From contig BTPG01000002.1 of assembly GCA_036245525.1 (NCBI GenBank), positions 127,121,076 to 127,185,075 of the forward strand: 64,000 nt of DNA, written 5' to 3'. The position numbers and the translations under genes are program-made. Positions 1 through 10,650 of the stretch are shown here, piece by piece (within the stretch, counting starts at the first letter, position 1; each line of letters begins with the position of its first letter). Source of the stretch: Semisulcospira habei. Taxonomy: Eukaryota > Mollusca > Gastropoda > Semisulcospiridae. The notes beneath the pieces were generated by a model, which worked only from the letters and a program-made list of their open reading frames with translations, searched no databases and was not told the origin of the DNA.

Positions 1-152
1 ATAGGCGCCAAGCCGCTATTCTGGCACCACCCTTGAACTGACTATTGATCATGCTCGATCTGTATCTAGAATTGTAATACAGGTGCTTCTGAGGGCAGCT
101 TCAAAATTTGGGGATTTCGGTTCTGAAGTAGAATGCGTTAGACATGAAGTAA
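1..152. repeat. Palindromic MITE, family B variant, right half
   Basis: It starts inside the hairpin (gcgccaagc...ctattctggcaccacccttgaact) and its right arm matches in reverse the left arm of the copy at 58173-58386 (ccagattttgaaggtgcc). The left half is outside the window. Confidence 0.7.
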
Positions 153-289
153 TACACATGATCACCTATGGGGACTCGAAAAAGAAATCCAACAAATCGT
201 TGGACAGTGATAGCCATAGTGAATCAGTAAAAAATATACATTACAGTATCTTATTTACAATTAAAAAAAAAAACCCACACGCAATATAC

Positions 290-507
290 TTAACCTATTC
301 AGCCCTGACGCACTACAGCAGGAGATGGGTCGACCATGATAATTCAAGGTTAGTATCAGATAAGCTTGGCGCCGACACTGAGGTGCCAAGCTAATCTGGC
401 ACTACCTTAAAATTATCATGGTCGATCCATCTCCTGCAATAGGTGCATAGTCGTTAGATGACGCCTCCAAAATTTGGGAAATACGTGCGCCGGGCTGAAT
501 GAATTAA
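290..507. repeat. Palindromic MITE, family A (TTAA-flanked)
   Basis: TTAA at both ends, terminal cctattcagccc / gggctgaatgaa arms, and the inner inverted repeat gaccatgataattcaagg / aattatcatggtcgatcc around a degraded core. Confidence 0.8.
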
Positions 508-681
508 ACACGTGAATTCCAGCCTCACCAACGGATATTGTACATACCACGATTTTTGGCGTGCAGTTTTCTCATGCGATTAAAAAAAAAAATTCGTTTG
601 GAAGACAAAAACATAAATTTGCTGACAGTGCCTTTTTCTGGTGGTTAAATGATGATTTGAGAAGTCGATGTTTCTTCTTCT

Positions 682-730
<49 letters not shown>

Positions 731-1860
731 GAAAAAGCAACTGGCAAAGGTTTAACCAGAAAATACATAAAACATGTTTTGCAAAGCCAACCACTTTTTT
801 TGTTTCATGTTTTTTGGGGAGACTGGCCTCAAGCTGAATTCAATCGGAAGCTCAATTTATGAAGTTGAAAGTGACATCAACTTGCGTGGAGTGACCATTT
901 ACTGGCTTTCAGGCAGTTTTTGTGCAACCTGCCGTCTTAAAGACGCAAATGTGGCGACCGTCAAGGGGCAAAATATCAACAAAAACAAAACAAAAAAAAA
1001 CCCCAAAAAACAAAAACAAAAAAAATTAAAAAAACCCCACTGATTCTGCCCCCCCCTCCCCCCAATAAATAAATAAATAATAAATTAAATTAAAATAAAT
1101 AACAAATAAAGTAAATAAATAAACAAATAATAATAATAATAATTTAAAACAATAATAAAAATAAGCGCCTGATTTTTACTTTAATCACTTGTTTTGATCA
1201 TTTGCTTGACAAGTGAATGCATGTCACAACCAAAATCCCACAATGTGCAACACCAGATTATCAACATGTTTATCTGTGTTGTTTGACGATGTCTTTAGGT
1301 GAACTTAATCGCTGTTACCGTTGGAATCAGTCACTAAACAGAATACACGTTTGACGAGGTTTATGAACCTGTTATACTTTCAGGTGTCAAGTAAAATGAT
1401 CGAATCAAGTGATTTAAGCATTTATTTGTGCCTATTCAGCGTCTCTTTCGTGAGGAGTTATGACCCCTGCTTTTCGCAATTTTGGCGCATCTAGCACATC
1501 AGTTAAAACTTGAACTTGCGGTCTGTATGAAGTTGATGGCTAGATTTAAAATGAATCACCATGAAACTGAAAAATGGCTGCCATCGCAAAACAAAGAGAG
1601 GTACCAAACTTTTTGAACACCTTAATATGATTAAAAATTTGAATTCACCATTTGCACGTGCAAATTGCTTTCTCCTACTGTTTGTATTTTTTTTTTTTTA
1701 GACACATCGACTTCTTGACATCATCACATAAACAGCAAAAATGCACTGTCAGCACATTTTTCTTTTCACCAACCAAGCAACCACACCATTAGAGAAATGT
1801 ACATAAAAAAATTAGAAAAAATATCCCTCCTTTACGTTGTAATTATTCACATGTGATAGT

Positions 1861-1903
<43 letters not shown>

Positions 1904-2031
1904 AGAGATACTGTATACATAGGAGACTGTTACAATTTTTGTTGGTTTTTGTGAAGAATCAGAATTTTTTTAATTTTTTTTTTTTTTTTGTTCAAGTTAG
2001 TCCGGCGTTTGCTTGTTGATTGGTAACTTGG
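508..2031. other. AT-rich low-complexity stretch, no gene seen
   Basis: It holds a poly-T/poly-TTC run (about 670-728), A-rich tracts and (AAAT)n (about 960-1170), and poly-T at 1862-1902. ORFs here are products of the homopolymers. Nothing else was recognised. Confidence 0.6.
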
Positions 2032-2183
2032 AAACCCATTTCGCCCCGAGTCCCTACAGCAGGAGATTGATTGACGATGATAATTCAAGGGTACCCTTGA
2101 ATTATCATCGTCAATCGACCTTCTGCAACTGGTACATAGTCGTTCAGTAACACCAAAATTTGGGAAAAGCACCCGTGGGGCTA
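2032..2183. repeat. Palindromic MITE, family A, core deleted
   Basis: Outer arms ccatttcgcccc / ggggctaaaa and inner arms gatgataattcaaggg / cccttgaattatcatc meet directly; the gccagattagcttggcgcc core present in other copies is missing. Confidence 0.75.
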
Positions 2184-2439
2184 AAAGTGTGAAATTGAAT
2201 TTACATAATTGCTGAACTTGTCACATACTGGCGGCATGGAGCGCATCTGTGTTTTCGCTCCGTCTAGCTCCGCCGCAGGCTTCGCAAAACAACTTCAGCA
2301 TTTGTGAACCAATACTGAACAATGAACAATGAACAATGAACCTTTATTTTCCAACGGTAGAAGTTATTGGTAACAGGACCAGTTTTCAAACTTGCCGTTG
2401 CTACATCTACTACATAAGTGACATAGACATGTAAACATA

Positions 2440-2569
2440 CACATACCACACACTGCTGCATGCACTGCTACATTCGCTCACGCACGCACGCACCACGCAC
2501 ATACACACACACATACCCACACACGCACTCAGGTACGCACGCATGCACATCGCAACCCGCGCATGCACG

Positions 2570-2607
<38 letters not shown>

Positions 2608-2648
2608 TGTACACCGCAATTCAGTACGCATGCACACACGCACGAACA

Positions 2649-2681
<33 letters not shown>

Positions 2682-2745
2682 ACACACGCACGCACTCAGG
2701 CACATACGCACAAAAACAAACACACGCTCTCGGACACGCACTCCA
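2440..2745. repeat. (CA)n-rich microsatellite
   Basis: Interrupted CA/CG/CATG tandem runs over 300 bp. ORFs on both strands (His/Thr or Cys/Val repeats) are artefacts of the repeat. Confidence 0.95.
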
Positions 2746-3229
2746 GACATACTGAGTGCGGATGAGGACATAAAAGACCAGTTCTATTTCCGAGCGTGAC
2801 AACCTGATCGGGCGGCAAGACAACAACTGAATGATAAACCCCTCTTTTTGTTTAGCGATTTCAATGTCAGAGTACAAACAGACCACAAGTCATGGCGGCG
2901 GCCTTTATGCATCGGCCAGCACGGCACTGTAGAAAACGAATTAGTGGACAACGATTTCCGGAGTTGGGTTGTTTTCACACAGTGAAGTGAGGCTTGAGTG
3001 ACCTCTGCATCACCAGCACATTCTCACAGAGTAAGCCCAGCACACAGTTTCGTGGAAGCACCCTATATCCCACCATTGGCACCAACGGGACCTCATAATC
3101 ACCAGACGTTCTGCGCTGAACAGCGTCCCAGGCTGGCAACAAGAAAAGCTTTCTCCGTTGAGTTGAGCGGGGGAAATAAAAAACAACAGCTGGAAGCGAC
3201 GAGATACCACTGAGCCGAAGTGATCAAGT

Positions 3230-3560
3230 GTAGGAAGCCCGGCGTCTTGTAGCCCCTCCACGATCTGCCCTGCCTCAGCTTGGAAGGTTCAGTCCCCCAA
3301 GACATTCGCGACGCCACTATCGTGACCCTTTACATAAACAAGGGAGACTGCAGCGACTGCAGCAATTACAGGGGCAGCTGTCTCCTGAGCATCGTGGGGA
3401 ATGCAGTGCCCGTATACTCCTCGGCAGGTTTCATTCACTGCCGACCCAAGACTCCAATGCGGTTTTGGAGCCGGGAGATCCAACATCGACATGACCTTCA
3501 CAGTGCAGCCGCTTCAGAAGAAGTGCAGAAAACAGGGGACAGAGCCTGTGTACGAGTATT
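3230..3560 (+). pseudogene. LINE reverse transcriptase remnant, RT start
   Basis: VPQDIRDATIVTLYINKG and SNYRGSCLLSIVGNA are the early fingers region of non-LTR reverse transcriptases (P-x-x-W/I-x-x-A-x-I-x-x-hydrophobic, then N-Y-R-G-I-S). A frame change near 3400 leads to QCGFGAGRSNIDMTFTVQ, the next RT block. The sequence stops matching near 3555 and resumes at 6170, where the Penelope-like element intervenes. Confidence 0.8.
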
Positions 3561-4603
3561 TGACCTGTATACGAGTATTTGCTGCCGTGCGAGAATTTGG
3601 TGGACGGCGTGACGCACGTGATCGCCCGGTCTCCGCGATCGGGTGGTTATTGTTTCACGTGGAGTTTCAATCACATGATTTAGTGAGCATTTTTTCGATA
3701 AGCTAACGTTATCCAAATTGTTAGACAGTCGCTTTTCCAACTTCGAACGAGTCAGTCGTTTTTCCAGCAGTCTCCTAGGGTGGTCTTTCAGGCGTGGTTC
3801 GCCATTTGCTGAAGACCGCAAGCAGCTGTGTCGTTCTTTTTGTTTCGGCCCTGCGATACGGTTTTGGTCATCCCGAAGCCGGTGTCCGACGAAGGAGAAG
3901 AGAGAAGAGCTTCGACGACTTTGCCCCTGGCTTGTCTGTCTTGTTTGTCTTCGTCCTAGCCGGGGCGTCTTCACGGAATGCATGCATCCTAATCCCAATG
4001 GTCCAAATCCAACGGCCGAAACCTTAAAGAACTAATCGGCTAAGTCTGCCACCGTGCTGTGGTACTGAGAGTGGAGGCTGGCTGTGTCACTCCGCCTTGT
4101 GGGGCTATGACGCTGGACCTGGGTGCTGTTGCGAGTGTCGGGGCACGCCCGTGTTTAGTCAGGTCGGGTCGTCCAATTTAGTTATTTCTAAGCTATTTAA
4201 GTGAAGTTTTGCTTGTTTATAATCTCGTAACGAACGTTGTGAGATTATTTCATCTCCACGTAGTGACAATGTCACAGTTGTGATAGGAGCTTTGTCACGG
4301 TGACGGTAGGTTTTTGAGAGATTGTATTATTTAAAGGCAGCCTGTGTTACGGAAGGCCCTATCGCGGAAGCAGGAGTGTCGAGCTGAGCTGAGCTTAACG
4401 GTTGTACTTCCGGCGAGAAGGTCTAGTGACGTGAACTATATTTAGTCATGTTAAATTAAGGATATTTGCTCCATTTGTATACGTGATATTGATTATTCTG
4501 AAACATTGTTAGTTAAAGGAGCCTTGTGGTGTGAATGTCTAGATTGCGAAAGCATTAATTTAAAAGAAAAACAGAAGATAGTGGTAGAAAACCCTTTAAA
4601 ATA

Positions 4604-4660
4604 GAAACAAATAACGACGTTTCGGATCAAAGATCCTTCCTCAGGTGACATGGAAACAAA
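4604..4660 (-). other. Hammerhead-like core in PLE 3' region
   Basis: Read on the minus strand, CTGAGGA is followed by a short stem ggatc-ttt-gatcc and then GAAAC. This has the order of a hammerhead ribozyme core (CUGANGA, stem II, GAAA), which PLEs are known to carry. A clear stem III and cleavage site were not found, so it may only be a shared PLE motif. Confidence 0.3.
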
Positions 4661-4725
4661 CGTAGAACAGAAAAGAACACCAGAAAGAAAAGACGTCATC
4701 CTGTATAGAGAGAATTTAGAATGAC

Positions 4726-4728
<3 letters not shown>

Positions 4729-4775
<47 letters not shown>

Positions 4776-4790
4776 CACACACACACACAT
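4729..4790. repeat. Poly-A tract merging into (CA)n
   Basis: A run of about 43 A, then CA repeats. Confidence 0.95.
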
Positions 4791-4899
4791 AATGACGCAA
4801 ATACACATGCACAAAACACGTAGCACAAAACTTACGTCTATATACATACACGTCACTGCATACATTCGCATTCACTCGTGCCTACTGCAGCTCACGCAC

Positions 4900-4901
4900 A
4901 T

Positions 4902-4965
<64 letters not shown>

Positions 4966-4975
4966 ACACACTCAA
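4900..4975. repeat. (CA)n microsatellite
   Basis: About 70 bp of nearly pure CA. Confidence 0.97.
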
Positions 4976-5044
4976 AGGTAGCATCCAGTGTCAACAGTGA
5001 GGTCAAGCCTGGCACCAACTACCCATCAGGCCGAGCATACATCC

Positions 5045-5560
5045 CTAGGGGCGAATGTTCAAGCCGCGCGGATGGTAAGTGCCAAGCCTGTCCGCGAAAA
5101 AGGATTCTGTCATTTTGCGGCGGATGAAGTGGGATGTATTTTGCCAAAGGATGCGTATGCTGAAATGTGTGAGGCTATGAGGCGGTTCGTTGAAATGACG
5201 TCCAACCTGGTTGTTGTATCCGAGGCGGATCGAACGAACATGCTCCTCGCAGCGTTCAGGGAGTGTACGGTATGTCTCCCCCACATACAACATCTTTGGG
5301 CAGTGAGAACATGAGATGACATAGACAATATCCGATGACTGGCATGTGAATGATCGGTGGACATGAAAAGATGACAGGGGTCCGGTGATGACGGGGGATG
5401 TGTTGATGTACGGACATGCTTTGCAGTGTGGTTGCTGACAAGGGTGTGTGCCAGGTGGTAAGGTGTTAGATGCGCGAAGTGAACTGTGAACAAGATGATC
5501 GCTTAGGTTAGTGTCACGTTTGTAAGCGACCAGCGGAGGCTCAGGAAATATGTCTTTCAA
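5045..5560 (-). pseudogene. Penelope-like element C-terminus: linker and GIY-YIG endonuclease
   Basis: PLE proteins pair a reverse transcriptase with a GIY-YIG nuclease. In the 171 visible codons, C41, C46 and C49 form the Cys-rich linker typical of PLEs. VYVI (79-82) and LYVGETYRTL (91-100) are the two GIY-YIG strands; R103, H107 and RHFN (121-124) follow, and RLGTYHPRGLNI near the end is the usual PLE C-terminus. The RT part is absent upstream (plus-strand positions above 5560), so the copy is 5' truncated and not autonomous. Confidence 0.85.
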
Positions 5561-6169
5561 TACTGTGTCATTCTGAATGATGTGGAAGTTCCTGAGGAAC
5601 AGTTTTACTGCATTAATTTAAATTCGAACTTGTCGTTCATGCTCCCGCTGGGGAGTTTCAGTAGCTTACGAACTATATTAATTTTTCTCGATCATTATTT
5701 GTGTTTTAGTTAGCATATTTGGTTCATCGTATATTTGATACTGTGCTATTTGAAATACTGTGTTATTTAAGGAGCCACGTGCTGTGAGGGACTCTTCGCG
5801 GCAAAGGCGTTGGTCTGACTGGCGTTAGCGCTTGACGCTTATGCTTCCGTCGGGGTCCGGTGGCTTAGGATTTAGGCTTTTCAGCCTCAGTTTTCTTTTA
5901 TAGTTTATTTAGGATATTTGTTTTATTATATCTATTATTTTGTCTTGTGTATAACGGATATTCGGGGTGGGGAGTTTGGACGTATGTGTGTGAATGTGAC
6001 GTGTGAGTGCGTGGTTAGGATTGAGTGAGAATAGTTGATTATTGTTAGGGTTATATGTAATAAATGTCATCGTCATTGTTCCTCTGGTGTTTGTGTTAGG
6101 TTTGTGTTAGTGTGGGTTGGGTGTATCTCGAGTGGCAGCACTCATAGCTCGAGCCCCGGAAGCGGGGGG

Positions 6170-6562
6170 CGTGACATATTGGCATTCGTTGACCTGACCA
6201 AAGCCTTCGACCTGGTCAGCAGAAGTAGGCGGAGGCTCTTCCGCCTGCTTGAGACTGAAGATCGGCTGTCCTCCCAAACTGCGCAGCACCGCCGAGATCT
6301 CCTTTCACGAGGACATGAAGGGTACAGTTTTGTATGATGGATCATCCTCGGAGCCTTTCCCCATCAACAGTGGCGTCAAACAAGGCTGTATGCTGCACCA
6401 ACACCGCTCTTCGGGATTTTCTTCTCGATGCTGTTGGCCTACGCCTTTCGCTCTTCTGCACACAAGATCTGAAGAACTTGAAGACTTTCAGTCTGGCTCG
6501 CCTGCCGGCTAAAAGTAAAACGAAAGTAAGGGAGGTCCTCATCAGAGACATACTCTTCGCAG
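6170..6562 (+). pseudogene. LINE reverse transcriptase remnant, RT middle
   Basis: LAFVDLTKAFDLVSR is RT motif A (F-V-D-L-x-K-A-F-D). After a frame change come FHEDMKGTVLYDGSSS and NSGVKQGCML (motif B, S-G-V-x-Q-G), then VREVLIRDILFA, which breaks off just before the F-A-D-D box where the SINE-like element is inserted. Confidence 0.85.
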
Positions 6563-6915
6563 CACCCACCCGGGTCTGCCTTGGGGGACTTGGGTGGGGT
6601 AACTACTTTTTAGTTCCCAGGGTCACCGTGGTCAGCCGCCCCAAAGGGTGGGTTTTCCCCTCTATTCTGGGGCATGTGTTTCTGTCTTGATCCATTCACC
6701 TGTATTTTCCTTTTTTAAACTCTCCCTACTGTTTTCTGCCTGTAGCTCTTGATATTGGATGTGTGTTGCTAGTCTTAGCTTTATTTAGGCCCCATGTTGT
6801 CGGGTTATTTAACGTATTGGATCGCGGCTGGCGACATACATTCACAAGCAGGCACGTCCTGAGAAAGTCTTGTTGCTGTCGGGACGTTAAGCAATGTACA
6901 ATAATAATAATAATA
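6563..6915 (+). mobile_element. SINE-like element, copy 1, inserted in the LINE
   Basis: A 350-bp element starting cacccacccgggtctgcc and ending gggacgttaagcaatgtac plus (AAT)n. It is flanked by the duplication atactcttcgcag (6550-6562 and 6916-6928) that splits the LINE at its FADD box. Two more copies are at 58523 and 61127. No clear tRNA A/B boxes were seen at the 5' end. Confidence 0.85.
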
Positions 6916-6998
6916 ATACTCTTCGCAGATGACGCAGCGCTCGCTGCCCACACTGAGGAGGCCATCCAGAGCCGGGCTGATTAATTTCTTTTTCCACG
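6916..6998 (+). pseudogene. LINE reverse transcriptase remnant, FADD box
   Basis: ILFADDAALAAHTEEAIQ is RT motif C (F-A-D-D) and continues the LINE reading from 6562 across the SINE-like insertion. It degrades after 6990. Confidence 0.85.
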
Positions 6999-6999
6999 C

Positions 7000-7325
7000 C
7001 TGCAGAGAGGTCTTGTCATATTACGTTTGTGGTTGTGTTATTCTTTTTTTAGGGCATGTTTGTGTTAATCATAGGAAAGACCCGGTTTTCAGCTAAGTTG
7101 TTTTGCATATGTATCACGTACCTTTCGTTTTCTTTTACATGGAGAATTCCGATTTTTGTTGTTTAGCAAAGACAGTACAGTGCATTGTGTGTAGTTAGAA
7201 TGCTGCATATTTCGCTACAATGTTGAAAAGTCTGACCTACATTAGACTGGAAGGTTCTAGTAGCGGCGCGATCATCTAGTCAACCTCACAAGTCAGATAT
7301 GACGTCAACGTTTTGTAGTATGACC
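7000..7325 (+). repeat. Dispersed repeat R1, left part
   Basis: It matches in reverse complement 41090-41370 (shared blocks around gaataacacaaccacaaac, tacgcgac/tacgtgat and tagaa-cttccag-ctaat). No coding content. Confidence 0.65.
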
Positions 7326-7745
7326 CGGGATACAATTCGCATCGAGGCTTGCTGCTGCGGACACAGCTCGCTGGCGGGCATGTCCAGATGGAGATCATCG
7401 CCTACCAAGATCACCCGTTCGCGAGCTGCTACTGGACACCGTGACAGAGGGGCACCAAAGAGATACAAAGACGGTCTCAAGAAGTCACTTAGTGCTGCAA
7501 TCGACCACCAGTGTCTTCGCTTGCTGCGGACCGTGACACCTGGCGCTCCACCATTTACAAGGCAGCTGTCTCCTTGAGGACTCTCGCAGAGCTAGCCTTA
7601 GGACAAGCGGCTCAGGAGAAAAACGAGATGCCGCAGCTCAGAACCCTGGCAGACCTTCCCTGCAGCACTGCGGTCGAACCTGCCTGTCTCGGATTGCCTC
7701 CGCAGCACGACAAGCCTGCAGACGTCGTGGGCAACCTATAAAATC
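7326..7745 (+). pseudogene. LINE C-terminal remnant
   Basis: Broken frames give ATGHRDRGAPKRYKDGLK, KKSLSAAIDH and LAADRDTWRSTIYKAA, the usual C-terminal tail of this LINE type (G-x-R-x-x-G-x-P-x-x-R-x-K-D, then D-R-x-x-W-R). It is probably the 3' end of the LINE at 3230-6998. Confidence 0.7.
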
Positions 7746-8240
7746 TCGTCGCGAAGTCAAGCAGAGAGAATTCGCAACATTTATGGTATGCGCCTAGAAG
7801 TTTGTAGAAGGCTGTGGACAGATCTATAGTGTTTTTTCTCATGAATATTAATAAGTTTTGGTTACGTTTTCTTTTCTGATTGGTTGAGTTTTGTAACTTT
7901 GCTAGAATGTTCTGGAAATCTGTAATAGTATAAAACTGAGAGCGTGTTAGGAAATATGTGTGTACATTGTATGAGAGACGCAGTGTGTCAACCTTGATGC
8001 ATTGTAGAGGAGACAGTGTATCAGTCAGTGTTGGTGCATTGTATGAGAGACGCAGTGTATCAGAAGTGGATGCATTGTAGAGAGACAGTGTACCAAAGTG
8101 TTGATACATTTGTGGTGGGCACTGTGCTGAGATTGCATCCTGAGCCGAAAGTACAATATTGTTGGAACTGTGATTCCAGTGGTCCAGTCTACAATCTTGT
8201 GCCACGTGTGACGAGTCAGTTCAGTGCAGCTGAGTGAAGT
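7746..8240 (+). repeat. Dispersed repeat R1, right part, with short tandem units
   Basis: It is the reverse-complement relative of 40610-40990. It includes imperfect ~30-bp units containing tgcattgta-gag-agacagtgta (7965-8110), and attaataagttttggttacg, which is mirrored near 40960. Confidence 0.65.
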
Positions 8241-10019
8241 TTCTCAACTGAGACTGAACCCCCAACGTGCGTGCGTCTGGTGTGATTGTATCATACTACG
8301 ACTACCACGTAACAGGTCTCACCATCAGCGGTCTGAGTTGCCAACCATGTGTCGCGACCGTCCCGGCATCAAGATTGCATGGTGACTGACTACACCAAGA
8401 CTGACGCGCGTCTACTGACCAGCAGGTATGCGTCCTCAGTGCCTTGCTTTATGGCAGATTGACTGAGTCTTGTTCCACCCGGGCTACACTGGACGCGCCC
8501 GGGAGCGCCGTCGGTCTCGGCCGGACGTTTTACACACGCGATGCCTCAAGGCGTATCCTCAACTCTCCTGGCAGGACCGCGCAGACGGATAGATATACCC
8601 AGCATGCACTCTCAACCTGAATCAGCGAAGGTCAGTCTCCGCCGTTTGCTGAGCCACTTCAGTTTGACAAGGCCCCCCCCCCCCCCTCCCCTTCTCTCCC
8701 CGCGGCCGCTCCACCCAGTCGGTTTAATTTTAAATACTGATAAAAAAGTAACTCATTCAGGTTTTTTCAAGGGCCATCTCTCGGGATGACTCAATTAAAA
8801 AGGGCGGTGCACTGATCCGCACGGTTTCAGTCAGACTCGTCAAGTTGAGTTTTGTGACTTTGACTCACTCATCTCTTCCCAAAATTTCATGAGTCCACTG
8901 ACTGAATCTGCGCAACTCAAGTTTTTTTCTTCTTTCTGGATCATGTCAACCTCTACGGTCTTCCGCCGTCAGGTGACTCGGAGTCAGCCAAAACCGGCCC
9001 GAATCAGTGACTGAATCGGCATCGCCAGGGCGCGGCGGGACTGAGACTCGACTGAGTCACGGTTAAAGTGCTGTTATATCCGACTTTCAGTTGTCACAAG
9101 TTACATCCACTGAACCTGAAGGGGTTGTTATAATAATTACTGAACTCATATTCCATTTTTCTGTCCCTTGGGGCATCTCACTTATGATGATGATAGGTGA
9201 ATTGTTATCGGCACTGATAAGTCGACTGTGGCGTCAGTTATTCAATAGGCTCGGGCCGCCCGTGGGGAGGGCGGGGCGGTCCGCCCCGGCTTCTGTCGGA
9301 CAACACTGACCTCGTCAAAAAATTATAATACCCGGGAAGACGTTCAGGACGACTTTCCCAAATTTCCATCCACTGACACTGCGCAACTAATCAAGTTTTT
9401 CAAGTTTCTTCTTTCTGGATCATGTCAACCTCTACGGTCTTCCGCCCGCGTCAGAGCCTCAACTGACTCAGCCAAAACCGGCCCGATGGCAGTGAACAAG
9501 AACAACTTGAGAACAGTCATGAATCCGGCCCCAGTCCGCCACTGCTGAACCCCTGCCGTCACTTGGCAGTCGCGCCTGAGTTGTTATTCGCACGGTGACC
9601 GCCGCGTGCCGTAGTCAAGAAACCACGGTGAAAGTAAATGAGTACACATGTTTTTGTGTGTTGTCGTCGCGGACATTCTACTTGACATCAGTAGCGAATC
9701 GAGGTAGTCAAGTGTGGCGCGTCAAGACATCGCCCCAAGTATAGAAACAAGCTTTGATTGGTTCTCGGACCTATTGTCTGACCAATCGTTGTCTGTCTTT
9801 ACTCTGCTTCCATTTTACGGGTAAGCCGTGACTGAGAAACACTGAGGCTGACAGGAAAGCGCTATATACGACGTACTGTCGAGCACAACAAATGCAGGTA
9901 ACCGATGCATTACTGATCGTATCAGCATGTAATACAATCGATGCCGTTTTGCTCTAGCACAGGATTGTTGTTTGTGCTGCTGAGCTTGATAGGTTATCAC
10001 TGATTAGTAGTCGCTCCAT
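8241..10019. other. Unassigned stretch with an internal direct repeat
   Basis: Blocks at 8927-9003 and 9394-9488 share ttctttctggatcatgtc, aacctctacggtcttccg and agccaaaaccggcccga, about 470 bp apart. A poly-C tract is at 8671-8686. Many tgactgagtc-like words occur, but no protein family was recognised. Confidence 0.5.
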
Positions 10020-10650
10020 TTCCCATCATGCATTTGCAGATGATACGCAGATTTACATGTTAGAAAAGTTTTACTGTCGAGCGAGCTGCGAATGCCGTCC
10101 AAAGCATAAGCCAGTGCATTGACCATGTCATATCATGGATGACCACCAACAAACCGATATTAAATGATGACAAAACTGAAGCAATGTTAGCTAATCCAAG
10201 ATTATCTTCGTCCATGCCTTTACCGTCATCATCCGTCATTGTGGATTGAACACTCATTGGTTTCTTTGCGAGTGTGAGAAACATGGGTTACACTTGACAG
10301 CGGGTTATAATCTATGTCACAGTATGTCAGTGCAGTGTGTAGATCAGCTTATCAGGAACATCGTCGCATTAGTTCAGTTCGTCACCTGCTCACCGTGGAA
10401 GCCAATGCAGCCCAGCTTGTGAGAGTCAGTAAGACTGAGCATGTCACACCCATCTTGAAGTCCCTTCACTCGCTACCTGTGTCCTCACGTATTCAATACA
10501 AAGTTATGTCAATCTGTTTTAACTGCCTTTCGTCACTTTCAGGCACCAGCCCAAAATACTTGTCCTCTTTGCTGCACGTGTATACAGCCTCTCGTGAGCT
10601 CTGCTCCTCTTGCCAAAAAGGAACCCAAACATATTCAAATTGGATGCTTT
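10020..10650 (+). pseudogene. CR1/L2/Jockey-type LINE remnant (second LINE)
   Basis: HAFADDTQIYML (RT motif C) is followed by AVQSISQCIDHVISWMTT and NDDKTEAM, then, after small deletions, RSAYQEHRRISSVRHLLT and HVTPILKSLHSLPVSSRI, the C-terminal blocks of CR1/L2/Jockey RTs. Part of the usual A-R-L-V-segment is missing, so this is a decayed copy. Confidence 0.8.

Larger units (their letters stand above)
3561..6169 (-). mobile_element. Insertion carrying a 5'-truncated Penelope-like element (PLE)
   Basis: This 2.6 kb block separates the two LINE halves. On the minus strand it encodes a PLE GIY-YIG domain (5045-5560). Related segments around ttatttaaaggagcc occur near 4325, 4514 and 5765, flanking the coding part as pseudo-LTR-like repeats. 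A poly-A/CA block (4729-4975) sits 3' of the coding part. Exact ends are unresolved; 3561-4300 holds no recognisable coding sequence and may belong to another insertion. Confidence 0.6.

Noticed and set aside
2410..2800. Overlapping ORFs on both strands rich in His/Thr or Cys/Val
   Set aside because: Products of the (CA)n microsatellite.
3498..3998. 166-codon minus-strand ORF
   Set aside because: Low-complexity Arg/Ser-rich, antisense to and beyond the LINE remnant.
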